The notes under the pieces were generated by a model. That model saw nothing but the letters and a program-made list of their open reading frames with translations. It made no database searches and was not told the DNA's origin. DNA of 14,964 bases from Porphyromonadaceae bacterium UBA7141 (GTDB lineage: Bacteria > Bacteroidota > Bacteroidia > Bacteroidales > Muribaculaceae): contig DKWX01000017.1 in NCBI GenBank assembly GCA_002491945.1, positions 1-14,964 on the forward strand, given 5' to 3'. A program made the position numbers and the translations under genes. Below, in pieces: positions 7,601 through 14,948 of the stretch (position 1 is the stretch's first letter; each line of letters starts with the position of its first letter).

Positions 7601-10600
7601 TGACCCATATGATACCGTCTTTGGTCGAGGCCGAACGGTTGCGCACGCCGATAAGCATGACTCTGACATCGGAAAGCGACGGATTGCCGAGCACGGCGAT
7701 CGTGTTGCGTTCATCAGCAGGGTCGCGGCGCGAATATAATGTGGTGTAGCTCACACCTTCTGTTCCGGCCGAACGGTCGCGGTTGCGTTCGGTCTTCAGG
7801 GCGGTCAGAGCGTCAAACTCCACGTCCATACGGTTAGACAGCGGCCACACTGCCGCACGGTCGGCCGAGTTGAAGTTATTATATGTGTCGGGCGCGGTGA
7901 TGTCGAGAGGTACCTCATATTCGTAGTAGTTGTTCTTTACGTCAGAGCCAAGGCGGATGAACACCGAGAGGTCGCCGTTCTTGAGTTTGGTAGGGTCATC
8001 AATCAGTGCTTCGGCATGCACCCACATCTGCATGCGGCGGTAGATACGCAGGTCAAGCTGCGTATTCTTGTATATTCCGCGTGCATCGCCGGGCTGAAGT
8101 CCGGTGAGTTTGAGCTGAAGCGACTGCTCATTGAGCTGGGTGGCCTGCGACTGTCCCGGGTCCTGGATACGGTCCACTCCCGGAGGAAGCACATAGTTGA
8201 CCGGTGTGCGTGCGGCATTTTCCTCTATATTCACCACCGACATGTCGAGTTCGCCCTCAGCCGGAGAGTCGTTGCGGCTGTTGAGGTTGAACTGATAGTC
8301 GCGCCATTCGCCGCGCACGAGTTCGAGTGTGGCGAAGCGAAGATGGGTGACTGCCTTGAATCCGGTCATGAAGATTCTGGCAAAGCGGATTGAGGAGAAG
8401 TCGTTGATGCCTCCCACCACCTTGTCGGGCTGGCTCAAGGGTATCTTGAACTGATACCATGTCACTTCCTGCTCACCCATACGGGTGTTGACCCTGCTCA
8501 CCTGCTTGTCGGTGATATAGTTCTTGCCGACTTCAAGGTCTTCAGGGCGTATCGATACCTTATACTGGTAGTAGCGCTCGTATTCGTTGAGGGTGTTGTC
8601 CTGATTGATATCCTCCACATCCGGCACCGTGCGCGACGACTGATACTGCGGATTCGGACTCTGATCGGGCGAAAGGGAGTTGCCTTCCACGCCGTTGTAG
8701 TGTTTGTAACGTTCCAGTATCGAGGCCTGTATCCGGTCGTAGTAGTCTGAACGATAGAAATGATAGTTGTCGCCGGCCGGGTCGTTGAAAGGCGACCACG
8801 GCACATCCTGCATCTCGGATATGCGGTCGGGCGAGATTCGCGAGCGCAGTCGGTCGAGATGGTCGGCATATGAGGTGAAGCTGAACTCGTCATCGTTTGG
8901 GAGTCCGTCGAGTCCCACGTCCTGCTTCGGACGCGCGTCCTGAGCATTCTCGAAGGCGTAGGTGAGTGAGTTCTGACGGCTTACGCGCCCCCAGACGGTC
9001 TCGGTCATGAACTGTTCGTCGCCATCGACAGGCACTCCGTTCTCATAACTCTTCATGCCGTCCTTGAGTATATCTTCTGAAATTTCTCCGAAGTTGAAGT
9101 ATAGGTCGCCTCCCTCAAGATTGGGATTCTCCGGGTCAAGAAACGGATCGAGCATCCAGAACTGGATATACTCAACGTTGGAGTTCTCGAAGTTGGTGTT
9201 ATCCATCTTGCGCATGATGCCGCCCCAGCGTTTTTCGGGCATAAGCAGGCTGCCGTCGGTGTCGATGTTGTCGGCATCAAGATTGTATGGTCCACGCTCT
9301 GATGGATAGAATGAAAGGTTGAGACACTGGATGAGATTCTGCTCGCCATACACCACTTCCCGGTTGGGGAAGAGTTCGTTGACCTTCACTTCGCGCACGT
9401 ACGGGTTCGAGAGCTGTTTGAGGTCGTTCTTTATATAGCCGGGGCAGAGTGAAGAATTCTTCTGGGTGAAGAGGCGGTCGACATAGTACCATGCCAGCAG
9501 CGCACGGTTCTTGCCATAGTCGACGTTGTTGCTCAGTCCGGCCTCGGGGAAGAGGGCATCCGGGCTTGAGTCATAGGGGGTAGATGCAAGAAACCATGAA
9601 TACGGCGAGCGGAGGTCGACCCCGGTCTGGGTCGATTCGAAGTCATCGATATATGACGACCCCTGATTGGACCCCGACTTCTGCTGACGCGGTATGAGCT
9701 GGGCGAATTCGGCGCTCAACTTGAGCGACGACGGGGCGGTGGCGTTGATAGTGGGCACTCGGTTCATGAGGTTGGTGAGCCACATGAAATCTTTGTTGTA
9801 CGACAGGTTAAGCCCCCACATGGTGTTGTTGATTACCTCATCGCCAAGGCTTACCTTTTCGGTGAGCGACTTCTCTGAGAAGTGCAGCAGCGTGCCTCCG
9901 AGGGTGAATTCGTTGGAGAAACGATACTGCGCGTCAAGTCCGAGCAGGGTCTTGCGCTGCATGGAGAACATTGACTGATTCTCAAGTGTGACGCTTACAT
10001 TGGTGCCGGAGTCGATGATGCTCTGGTTGGTGATGGTGACTATGCCCATGCTGTAGTCGACGGTATAGTCGGAGTTCTCCACAAGTGTGGCGCCGCCGGC
10101 TGTGACCACAACCGACCCTCGCGGCACATTCATGGCGTTTAGACGTATCTGAGCGCCGCTTGAAGCCTGATACTCGCCTATGAGTGAAAATTTATCTTTG
10201 TCGGCAAACTGTTTTGCCACCACGAGCGTCGAGTCGTAGAGCTCTTTGAACACGTAAGGTGCGGCAAGCGCCTCATTGCCGATCTTGCGCTCAAGGTGGG
10301 AGCCGAAAGGCTCGGCGACAGGGAAGATTATCTTGCCCGACTGCGACAGTACGGTGTATCCCTCTACGTAATCAAACATTCCGTCGGGATTCGACTCCTG
10401 ATTTGAGTCAAGGCGGTCAAGGTTCATTACCTGAAGCAGCGGCTGATTTGATATCGCCCCGACCGGCAGATAGGTGATTTCCGTGCCGGTGGTATCGGAG
10501 AGATATTTGATGTTGAGTTTGAAGTTTTTCGACTGCAACTGGTAGGCTCCGAGGTTGTAAACGTTTTTCATCATGAGACGCCACATCGGCAGGCGGGTGG

Positions 10601-12167
10601 AGATGGTGGTGCCGCGCAGCATTTTGAGATAGAGCGACTGGTCGGTCTGCGCCACATCGCCCGAGAACTCACCCACCTGATATACCTTGCCCTGATAGGT
10701 GTATTCATACGCCACGGCCAGCACTTCGTCGGAGTTGAGCGCCTGCTTCAGCGATATGTAGCCAAGTTGCTCGTTGAGGGTATATTCGCTCGACTGGAGC
10801 AGACGGGCGCTCTCAACCTTCTCATAGTCGCGTCCGCCGGTTATACCGTAGGCCTGAAGCGGAGCAAGCACCTGTGTCACCTGATTGATGTTGCGGGCAT
10901 CCGGATATTGTGTTTTAAGCACTTCAAGCAGGTTATTGCTTGAATTGGTAGGAATCGGCAGTCCGCGGTCGGGAGTCCAGTAGTCGCTGGCCAGGCGCGT
11001 GTTCTCGCCAAGGTCCATAAAGCCCACGAAGTTTCGGCTCTCCTGATAATTGGAGTTTTTATTTGTCACCCACACTTCGATGCGCGTGATGCTTATCCCG
11101 CTCGATACGAGCGGAAGCCGCGAGGCGAACTGATCGTAGTTGTCGTAGAAATACTGCGCCAGAAAGAAGTGGCGGTTGGCATCATATTCATCGGCGCGGA
11201 TGTTGAAGGCGGTAGTCTGTACTCCCCCGGTGGTATTGATGGTCTTGGACTCGGAATTCTGTTGCGAAAGAAGACCGGTAAGTGTGAGTTTGCCGAACTG
11301 CAGCTTCGTCTTCAGACCGAACAATGCCGTACCGCCGCGTATCAGCGATGACCCGGTGGTCATGCTGACATTACCGGCCTCGATGCTTTTGATTATCTCA
11401 TCCTCTTTACCTTCGTAGGCGAGTTTGAGGTTTTTGGAATCAAAGTCGAAGGTGGCATCGGTGTTGTAGGTCATGTTGAACTTCAGCTTGTCGCCCACAG
11501 ACGCGCCTATTGTGGCCTGTATCTTCTGGTCGAAGTCAAAGTATGTCTTGCGGCGCGATTTGAGCGAAAGGGCCGGGTTGTCGGTCTTGTTGCTCTTTAC
11601 TCCCATCGAGAGCTGAATCGAACCTTGTGTGGTGAGACGCACCCCTCCGGGCCCGAACACTTTTTCAAGCGGACCGAGGGCAAAGTTCATGTCGAGGATA
11701 TTGAAAGGCTGCTTCTCGGCTTCCTGAGTGCGCATGGCGTTGCGTTCCCGGAAGTAGTCGTAGAGGGCCTGACGGTTGGCGTAGTCGTTGTAATCGTCCG
11801 GGGTCATTATCATCGGTGTCACGAGGTCTCGGTCGCCCAGACGGGTGTGTATCACATACATTCCTGACTCAGGATCGTATATCGCCTCGGTCTTGATGTT
11901 GGAGGGGTCGGACAGGTCGGCCGCGTATTCGTCGTCGAGCCGCGCGTTGTAGCCGCGCGGCATCGTGGGCGACACCGGCGAGGGCATAAGTATCGAATCC
12001 GGAATGACAGTGCCCTGCACATACTCAGGTTCCGGAGCCGGGGGCGGGGGATCAAGTTCCGACTTCCTGTACTGAGCTATGGAAATGACCGACACCAGCA
12101 GCAACAGAAACATTGCCGCCGGTCGGAATCTGCGTAATATGGTATGATGTCGGTTAGGTAACGTCAT
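4683..12167 (-). CDS. sprA: Type IX secretion outer-membrane translocon SprA (Sov)
   Basis: A full-length SprA/Sov of 2494 residues, in the family's usual range of about 2,400-2,500. In characterised species SprA is a 36-stranded outer-membrane beta-barrel through which type IX (T9SS) cargo leaves the cell, also needed for gliding where gliding exists. A hydrophobic signal core (residues 17-31) is followed by a proline-rich stretch (39-48). The N-terminal part contains the conserved SprA-type region NILDMNFALGPLEKVFGPGGVRL; the rest is rich in amphipathic strands with aromatic residues and ends in a barrel-like strand (YGISVNVSLAR). A strongly basic, Ser/Thr/Pro-rich loop lies near residues 1915-1945. 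An in-frame TAA at 12180-12182, five codons upstream of the ATG, supports this start. ruvA lies upstream, an arrangement also known in other Bacteroidetes. An unbroken frame suggests an active gene, and hence a T9SS elsewhere in the genome (inference). Confidence 0.97.
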   Translation of the reverse strand: MTLPNRHHTILRRFRPAAMFLLLLVSVISIAQYRKSELDPPPPAPEPEYVQGTVIPDSILMPSPVSPTMPRGYNARLDDEYAADLSDPSNIKTEAIYDPESGMYVIHTRLGDRDLVTPMIMTPDDYNDYANRQALYDYFRERNAMRTQEAEKQPFNILDMNFALGPLEKVFGPGGVRLTTQGSIQLSMGVKSNKTDNPALSLKSRRKTYFDFDQKIQATIGASVGDKLKFNMTYNTDATFDFDSKNLKLAYEGKEDEIIKSIEAGNVSMTTGSSLIRGGTALFGLKTKLQFGKLTLTGLLSQQNSESKTINTTGGVQTTAFNIRADEYDANRHFFLAQYFYDNYDQFASRLPLVSSGISITRIEVWVTNKNSNYQESRNFVGFMDLGENTRLASDYWTPDRGLPIPTNSSNNLLEVLKTQYPDARNINQVTQVLAPLQAYGITGGRDYEKVESARLLQSSEYTLNEQLGYISLKQALNSDEVLAVAYEYTYQGKVYQVGEFSGDVAQTDQSLYLKMLRGTTISTRLPMWRLMMKNVYNLGAYQLQSKNFKLNIKYLSDTTGTEITYLPVGAISNQPLLQVMNLDRLDSNQESNPDGMFDYVEGYTVLSQSGKIIFPVAEPFGSHLERKIGNEALAAPYVFKELYDSTLVVAKQFADKDKFSLIGEYQASSGAQIRLNAMNVPRGSVVVTAGGATLVENSDYTVDYSMGIVTITNQSIIDSGTNVSVTLENQSMFSMQRKTLLGLDAQYRFSNEFTLGGTLLHFSEKSLTEKVSLGDEVINNTMWGLNLSYNKDFMWLTNLMNRVPTINATAPSSLKLSAEFAQLIPRQQKSGSNQGSSYIDDFESTQTGVDLRSPYSWFLASTPYDSSPDALFPEAGLSNNVDYGKNRALLAWYYVDRLFTQKNSSLCPGYIKNDLKQLSNPYVREVKVNELFPNREVVYGEQNLIQCLNLSFYPSERGPYNLDADNIDTDGSLLMPEKRWGGIMRKMDNTNFENSNVEYIQFWMLDPFLDPENPNLEGGDLYFNFGEISEDILKDGMKSYENGVPVDGDEQFMTETVWGRVSRQNSLTYAFENAQDARPKQDVGLDGLPNDDEFSFTSYADHLDRLRSRISPDRISEMQDVPWSPFNDPAGDNYHFYRSDYYDRIQASILERYKHYNGVEGNSLSPDQSPNPQYQSSRTVPDVEDINQDNTLNEYERYYQYKVSIRPEDLEVGKNYITDKQVSRVNTRMGEQEVTWYQFKIPLSQPDKVVGGINDFSSIRFARIFMTGFKAVTHLRFATLELVRGEWRDYQFNLNSRNDSPAEGELDMSVVNIEENAARTPVNYVLPPGVDRIQDPGQSQATQLNEQSLQLKLTGLQPGDARGIYKNTQLDLRIYRRMQMWVHAEALIDDPTKLKNGDLSVFIRLGSDVKNNYYEYEVPLDITAPDTYNNFNSADRAAVWPLSNRMDVEFDALTALKTERNRDRSAGTEGVSYTTLYSRRDPADERNTIAVLGNPSLSDVRVMLIGVRNRSASTKDGIIWVNELKVTDFNEDGGWAANINANLSLSDVANLNFSFHKETEGFGGVDQGLASRRMEDYQQYNVAVQGDLGKVVPAKAKLSAPIYYAKSSERTTPKYNPLDQDILLKDALDAAATKQEKDSIRNYAVTRKETESFSVSNLRFNVQSKTPMPWDPANFTIAFSYNKQKNFDPTTEYEYTNDYRGSLQYSYSPMIKPLKPFAWVKGKGKNAKFLREWQINWLFNNLTFLTSMTRYYYEQQTRSEVDVDFRLPVQVSKNFYWNRQLALTWNLLPSLTLSFNSSTTARIEEAVGAVNKRLFPDKYRDWKDTVLSSIRGLGTPWNYNQTFTGSYKAPFNKIAFLDYLTANLTYTSTYQWDKGSTVDDVYLGNSIANQSSWNGDARLNFETLYNKSKYLQAINKRFASSRSTGRNTARPGQRTSPVKKDTPKKFERAITLAEDTTTLLQHNLKTKKVKIRATANGKPFTLKTRVVDDNTIEILSRGTQNLKVTVTEDKKESKKSFVTELAEYGLRFLMMPRSFSFRMKRSHSLNLPQFSPNIGDIFGQSTAYGPMSPGLDFAFGFYDESYVERALGRGWLLTDNNQVSPAIWNDAKEYNFELQLEPIRGLKVTLTTNLTDSRTRQMQFMYDGMPTTRTGSYTRTHVAILTAMKSSKAENGYASEAFTRFLSYIPQVAARYEAAYRGVNYPKTGFMEGNPLAGSPYNPEVGSVSATSSDVLIPAFIAAYSGTDVNKVTLDLFPGLSSMLPNWKVTYDGFLQMGDMRKIFKTFTVNHAYQCTYSVGSYSSFLNWQSVGGDYGFTYDELSGMPVPSSPYSISSVAITERFAPLVGVNMTFQNDLSVNAEYKDSRTLNLNTSAGQVVETTSRQLTVGAGFKIANFNKIIKIGSRQGNVSNDLSLNLDFSYANNASLIRRIETAYTQATQGTRTFSLNFMASYILSRRITLNAFFDHQVNTPLVSNSAYPTSNSNYGISVNVSLAR

Positions 12168-12186
12168 CGGTAGGTATGATTAGTAT

Positions 12187-12203
12187 CCCCCCCCAATTTT
12201 TTT
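12187..12203 (-). promoter_or_regulatory. Homopolymer tracts (G8 and A7) in the sprA 5' leader
   Basis: On the + strand there are eight C (12187-12194), two A, then seven T (12197-12203). On the sprA strand this reads A7-TT-G8, ending 19 nt before the ATG. It is not coding, because an in-frame stop separates it from the start. The position falls within the likely promoter-downstream or ribosome-loading zone, so length changes by strand slippage could alter expression. No confident Bacteroidetes -7/-33 promoter pair was identified around it. Confidence 0.5.
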
Positions 12204-12228
12204 ATAATGAGCAAGTGCCACAATTTAA
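12200..12228. repeat. Possible degenerate relative of the 3573 repeat arm
   Basis: TTTTATAA, then a 3-base insertion, then GCAAGTG and AATTTAA parallels bases 3570-3594. The 18-base stretch at 12211-12228 matches 3577-3594 at 14 of 18 positions. No partner arm is visible. In AT-rich leader sequence this may be coincidence. Confidence 0.25.
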
Positions 12229-12308
12229 TTCAGGCGGCTACAAGTTTGTTTTTCGGCCGATTCCGAAACCGAGCCGGGGTGAATGCATTCGGCAGAGCCA
12301 AAATCCGG

Positions 12309-12327
12309 AAGCGGCAGGATGCCGCTT
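12309..12327 (-). terminator. Hairpin just downstream of ruvA
   Basis: AAGCGGCA at 12309-12316 and TGCCGCTT at 12320-12327 form a perfect 8-bp, GC-rich stem with a 3-base loop, 10 nt beyond the ruvA stop codon. On the ruvA strand it is followed by CCGGATTTT, a short and imperfect T-run. It probably separates or attenuates transcription between ruvA and sprA rather than marking a fully efficient stop. Confidence 0.5.
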
Positions 12328-12337
12328 ACTGTGTGGA

Positions 12338-12919
12338 CTACAGCATTTTCAAAGCCTGCGACACGGCCTGTTCTGTCGTGAGCGCCGGATTGGCTCCGAA
12401 AAGATTCTGCAGCACCTTCTGCGAAGGGGCCTGCGGAAATCCCAGCATCACCAGCGCGGCGAGCGCATCTTTATAAGCATCATCGGCCAAGGGGGTATGA
12501 GTAGTTAACGCCTCGACGCCTATGTTTATTTTATCCTTAAGGTCTACGATAATGCGCTGTGCGGTCTTCCCTCCTATTCCTTTCACGCTTTTGAGCATCT
12601 TGTCATTGCCGGAAGCTATGGTCTCCGACAACTGCTGCGGATTGAGCGATGAAAGAATCAGCCGGGCCGTATTGGGCCCCACGCCGCTCACCCCTATCAG
12701 CAGACGGAAAAGCGCCCGGCTCTCACGCTCTATGAATCCGAACAGCACATGTGCGTCCTCGCGTATCGACTCATGAATATAAAGCCGGCACTCCTTTTTA
12801 TCCTGCAGCGAGGCATAGTCAAGAAGTGTGATATTGATTTCATATCCTATCCCGTGGCAGTCCACCACTACATAGGCCGGCTGAAGCTCGGCCACAGTCC
12901 CTGCAATATAATCTATCAT
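12338..12919 (-). CDS. ruvA: Holliday junction branch migration protein RuvA
   Basis: A complete 193-residue RuvA, close to the usual family length. RuvA tetramers bind the four-way DNA junction and load the RuvB motor for branch migration before RuvC cleavage. Domain I (about residues 1-63) starts with MIDYIAGTVAEL and the OB-fold segment VVVDCHGIGYEINI. Domain II carries two helix-hairpin-helix motifs, GVSGVGPNTARLIL (about 76-89) and VKGIGGKTAQRII (about 112-124). The flexible linker is followed by the RuvB-contacting domain III (about 146-193). The stop is TAG. ruvB and ruvC are not in the window. The gene is divergent from recR and lies 170 bp upstream of sprA on the same strand. Confidence 0.98.
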   Translation of the reverse strand: MIDYIAGTVAELQPAYVVVDCHGIGYEINITLLDYASLQDKKECRLYIHESIREDAHVLFGFIERESRALFRLLIGVSGVGPNTARLILSSLNPQQLSETIASGNDKMLKSVKGIGGKTAQRIIVDLKDKINIGVEALTTHTPLADDAYKDALAALVMLGFPQAPSQKVLQNLFGANPALTTEQAVSQALKML

Positions 12920-13082
12920 CTATACGTTATCTTTTTAATGTACGCCCGGCTCAGCCAAAGCATAGAATGACGATTCGATTTGTCGCATCCTAAGCCACGT
13001 CATCAGGCTCACCAGTATTTTAACGAGTCCTGAGGCGTAAAATTGCAGCCCGGAGGCGGATATTACCCTTAACGTATTACCA
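12920..13082. promoter_or_regulatory. Divergent intergenic region between ruvA and recR
   Basis: This 163-bp gap must hold the promoters for ruvA (leftward) and for recR with the genes behind it (rightward). I could not identify a convincing Bacteroidetes TTTG/TAnnTTTG promoter pair on either strand, nor an operator-like palindrome. The assignment rests on gene orientation alone. Confidence 0.45.
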
Positions 13083-13709
13083 ATGTCACAGTCTTACAAT
13101 TCCCAATTACTCGACAATGCCGTGGCTCATCTCGCCAAACTTCCCGGGATTGGCCAAAAGACGGCGCTGCGTCTGGCCCTGCATCTGCTTCGCCAGAATG
13201 AGGATGTGGCCGTAGGGTTGGGAGAGGCGATCTCTGAGATGCGCCGCAATATACGCTATTGCAGCAAATGCCATAATATCAGTGAATCCGATATATGCCC
13301 CATATGTTCAAGCCCGCGTCGAGATGCCGCCACGGTCTGCGTGGTGGAGAGTGTAAAGGATGTGCTGACGATTGAAGCCACTCGAGAGTTCAATGGCATG
13401 TATCACGTATTGGGTGGAGTGATCTCCCCTCTTGACGGAATATCTCCTTCAGACCTGGAAATCGACAGTCTGGTGGAACGCGTCAGATCCGGAGAGGTCG
13501 AGGAGGTGATTCTCGCCCTTAATCCCACAATCGAGGGGGACACCACTAATTTCTATATCTTCCGGCGTCTGGCTGAATGTCAGGTAAGAATATCCATACT
13601 CGCTCGCGGCATTTCAATCGGAAATGAATTGGAATACACCGATGAACTCACTCTCGGCCGGTCGATTCTGAACCGTGTGCCTTTTGCCGATACATTCTCC
13701 ACCCAATAG
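13083..13709 (+). CDS. recR: Recombination mediator protein RecR
   Basis: A complete 208-residue RecR. With RecO and RecF it loads RecA onto single-stranded gaps during recombinational repair. In order: an N-terminal helix-hairpin-helix (LAKLPGIGQKTALRLALHLL, about 17-36), a four-cysteine zinc finger (C60, C63, C72, C75), a Toprim domain from about residue 83 to 180 with VVES near 87-90 and the conserved NPTIEGDTT (147-155), and a C-terminal segment with GISIGNELEYTDELTLGRSI. All expected residues are present, so it should be functional. The next gene starts only 2 nt after the recR stop, indicating a shared transcript. Confidence 0.98.
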   Translation: MSQSYNSQLLDNAVAHLAKLPGIGQKTALRLALHLLRQNEDVAVGLGEAISEMRRNIRYCSKCHNISESDICPICSSPRRDAATVCVVESVKDVLTIEATREFNGMYHVLGGVISPLDGISPSDLEIDSLVERVRSGEVEEVILALNPTIEGDTTNFYIFRRLAECQVRISILARGISIGNELEYTDELTLGRSILNRVPFADTFSTQ

Positions 13710-13711
13710 CC

Positions 13712-14248
13712 ATGCCACCCTCAGCTTCCGACAATAATATGACCTTGCGGCTGCGGGCTCTCGAACCGGAGGATGCAGAAATGCTGTATATCGCTGACAA
13801 TGGCTGCGATGTGTGGCCCGGCTCCGAATCAGTCGCTCCGTATTCGCTCCACACGCTGCGCGAATATGCGCTCAGTTACGACACCGACCCATTCCGGGCC
13901 GGACAAATCCGCCTTGTGGCTGTATTCCCCGACTCGCGCGACCAACCGGTCGGCCTGCTCGACCTCTACGAAATCTCACCGCTCCATGCCCATGCCTGGG
14001 TCGGTATTTATGTGCGCCCGGAGTGGCGAAGGTCCGGATATGCGCTCGAGATGCTGAGGCTTGCCGCAGCATATGCTTCTTCCACTCTGCGACTCAGCCG
14101 CATCGGCGCGCGTGTGCTCGATTCGAATGAGGCCTCGATCGCCCTGTTCCGACGGGCCGGATACCGATATTGCGGCATGATTCCCAAATGGCATTTCGCA
14201 AAAGGGGGATTCGAGGATATGCACATATTCTGCATCGACATAATCTGA
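13712..14248 (+). CDS. GNAT family N-acetyltransferase (RimJ/RimL-like)
   Basis: A complete 178-residue GNAT protein that transfers an acetyl group from acetyl-CoA to an amine; the acceptor is unknown. The N-terminal part (LRLRALEPEDAEMLYIAD, about 12-29) is typical of the Acetyltransf_3/RimJ-RimL branch, and WPGSESVAPYS (35-45) fits the acceptor-loop region. Motif A is VRPEWRRSGYALEML (101-115), with the acetyl-CoA phosphate loop at R106-A111; motif B is NEASIALFRRAGY (139-151). The ATG 2 nt after recR is chosen for its spacing; Met10 is an alternative start that would lose only a non-conserved leader. Sharing a transcript with recR does not by itself imply a repair role. Confidence 0.92.
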   Translation: MPPSASDNNMTLRLRALEPEDAEMLYIADNGCDVWPGSESVAPYSLHTLREYALSYDTDPFRAGQIRLVAVFPDSRDQPVGLLDLYEISPLHAHAWVGIYVRPEWRRSGYALEMLRLAAAYASSTLRLSRIGARVLDSNEASIALFRRAGYRYCGMIPKWHFAKGGFEDMHIFCIDII

Positions 14249-14330
14249 ATATAATGCCTTCCATACCCCGGAATCAAGTAACAACGATTTTTCTCACTCT
14301 GACTCAAACTGACATTAAATACGAAAAAAA

Positions 14331-14831
14331 ATGGACACCCGACTCTCTGACCTTAAGGATAAGAAGAAGATAAAAGTGCTTTTTGTGTGCCTCGGCAATA
14401 TCTGCCGCTCTCCGGCCGCCGAGGGCATCTTCCGACAGATAGTTGAAAACCGTGGTGTGGCCGACCGGTTTGAAATCGATTCAGCCGGGCTTTATGCCGG
14501 CCATGCAGGAGAATTGCCCGACCGCCGCATGAGGGTCCACGCCTTCCAAAGGGGGTATAACCTCACCCACCGTTCCCGCCCTGTGAAGACTTCCGATTTT
14601 GAGGAGTTCGACCTGATTCTGTCGATGGATGACGCCAATTACACCCGTCTGCGTGCCTTGGCTCCATCGCCGGAGATGGAAGCGAAGGTGGCACGCACTA
14701 CTGATTTCTGCCGCAGGCATCCGGGCGCCGACCATGTGCCCGACCCTTATTATGACGGTGCCGAAGGGTTTGAAATAGTGCTCGACCTGCTCGAGGATGC
14801 CTGCGAAGGCATCGCCGACGCTCTGTCCTGA
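14331..14831 (+). CDS. Low-molecular-weight protein-tyrosine phosphatase
   Basis: A complete 166-residue cytoplasmic phosphatase that hydrolyses phosphotyrosine through a cysteinyl-phosphate intermediate. The P-loop C-X5-R is visible as VCLGNICRSPAAEG: nucleophile C20, R26, and S27 after it. The general-acid motif DPYY lies at 138-141 (D138). C25 next to the arginine could form a redox disulfide with C20, as known in some LMW-PTPs. Bacterial members often act on capsule or exopolysaccharide tyrosine kinases, but no such genes are near. The ATG is preceded by an A-rich stretch, common at Bacteroidetes starts; the lysine-rich leader KDKKKIK precedes the first strand. An 82-bp gap to the GNAT gene makes co-transcription possible. 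Confidence 0.95.
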   Translation: MDTRLSDLKDKKKIKVLFVCLGNICRSPAAEGIFRQIVENRGVADRFEIDSAGLYAGHAGELPDRRMRVHAFQRGYNLTHRSRPVKTSDFEEFDLILSMDDANYTRLRALAPSPEMEAKVARTTDFCRRHPGADHVPDPYYDGAEGFEIVLDLLEDACEGIADALS

Positions 14832-14867
14832 CAAATCATCTGAAGAGAGCAAACCCGCCATTACATA

Positions 14868-14948
14868 AATAAGTGTTCGAATACTTAAAAGATTTCTTTC
14901 ACTTGATCTCGCCTGACGGGGCACTTGATTAAATTCAAACATTCTCTA
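14868..14948. repeat. Degenerate third relative of the intergenic palindromic repeat
   Basis: The left side (AATAAGTGTTCGAAT, 14868-14882) resembles the outer arm at 3573, and the right side around 14929-14945 (TTAAATTCAAACATT) resembles the opposite arm. Between them, ACTTAAAAG (14883-14891) is identical to 3603-3611. CACTTGAT occurs twice inside (14900-14907, 14922-14929). The arms pair only imperfectly. Like the first element it lies directly downstream of a gene. The last bases of the window may belong to the same or another element that continues outside. Confidence 0.5.

Noticed and set aside
12251..12268. TTTCGG/CCGAAA hairpin in the sprA leader considered as a terminator
   Set aside because: Only 6 bp of stem and no T-run in either direction; the hairpin at 12309-12327 is a better candidate.
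14331..14831. Arsenate reductase of the LMW-PTP fold as an alternative function
   Set aside because: The DPYY motif and overall length fit the phosphatase branch better, and no arsenic resistance gene lies nearby.
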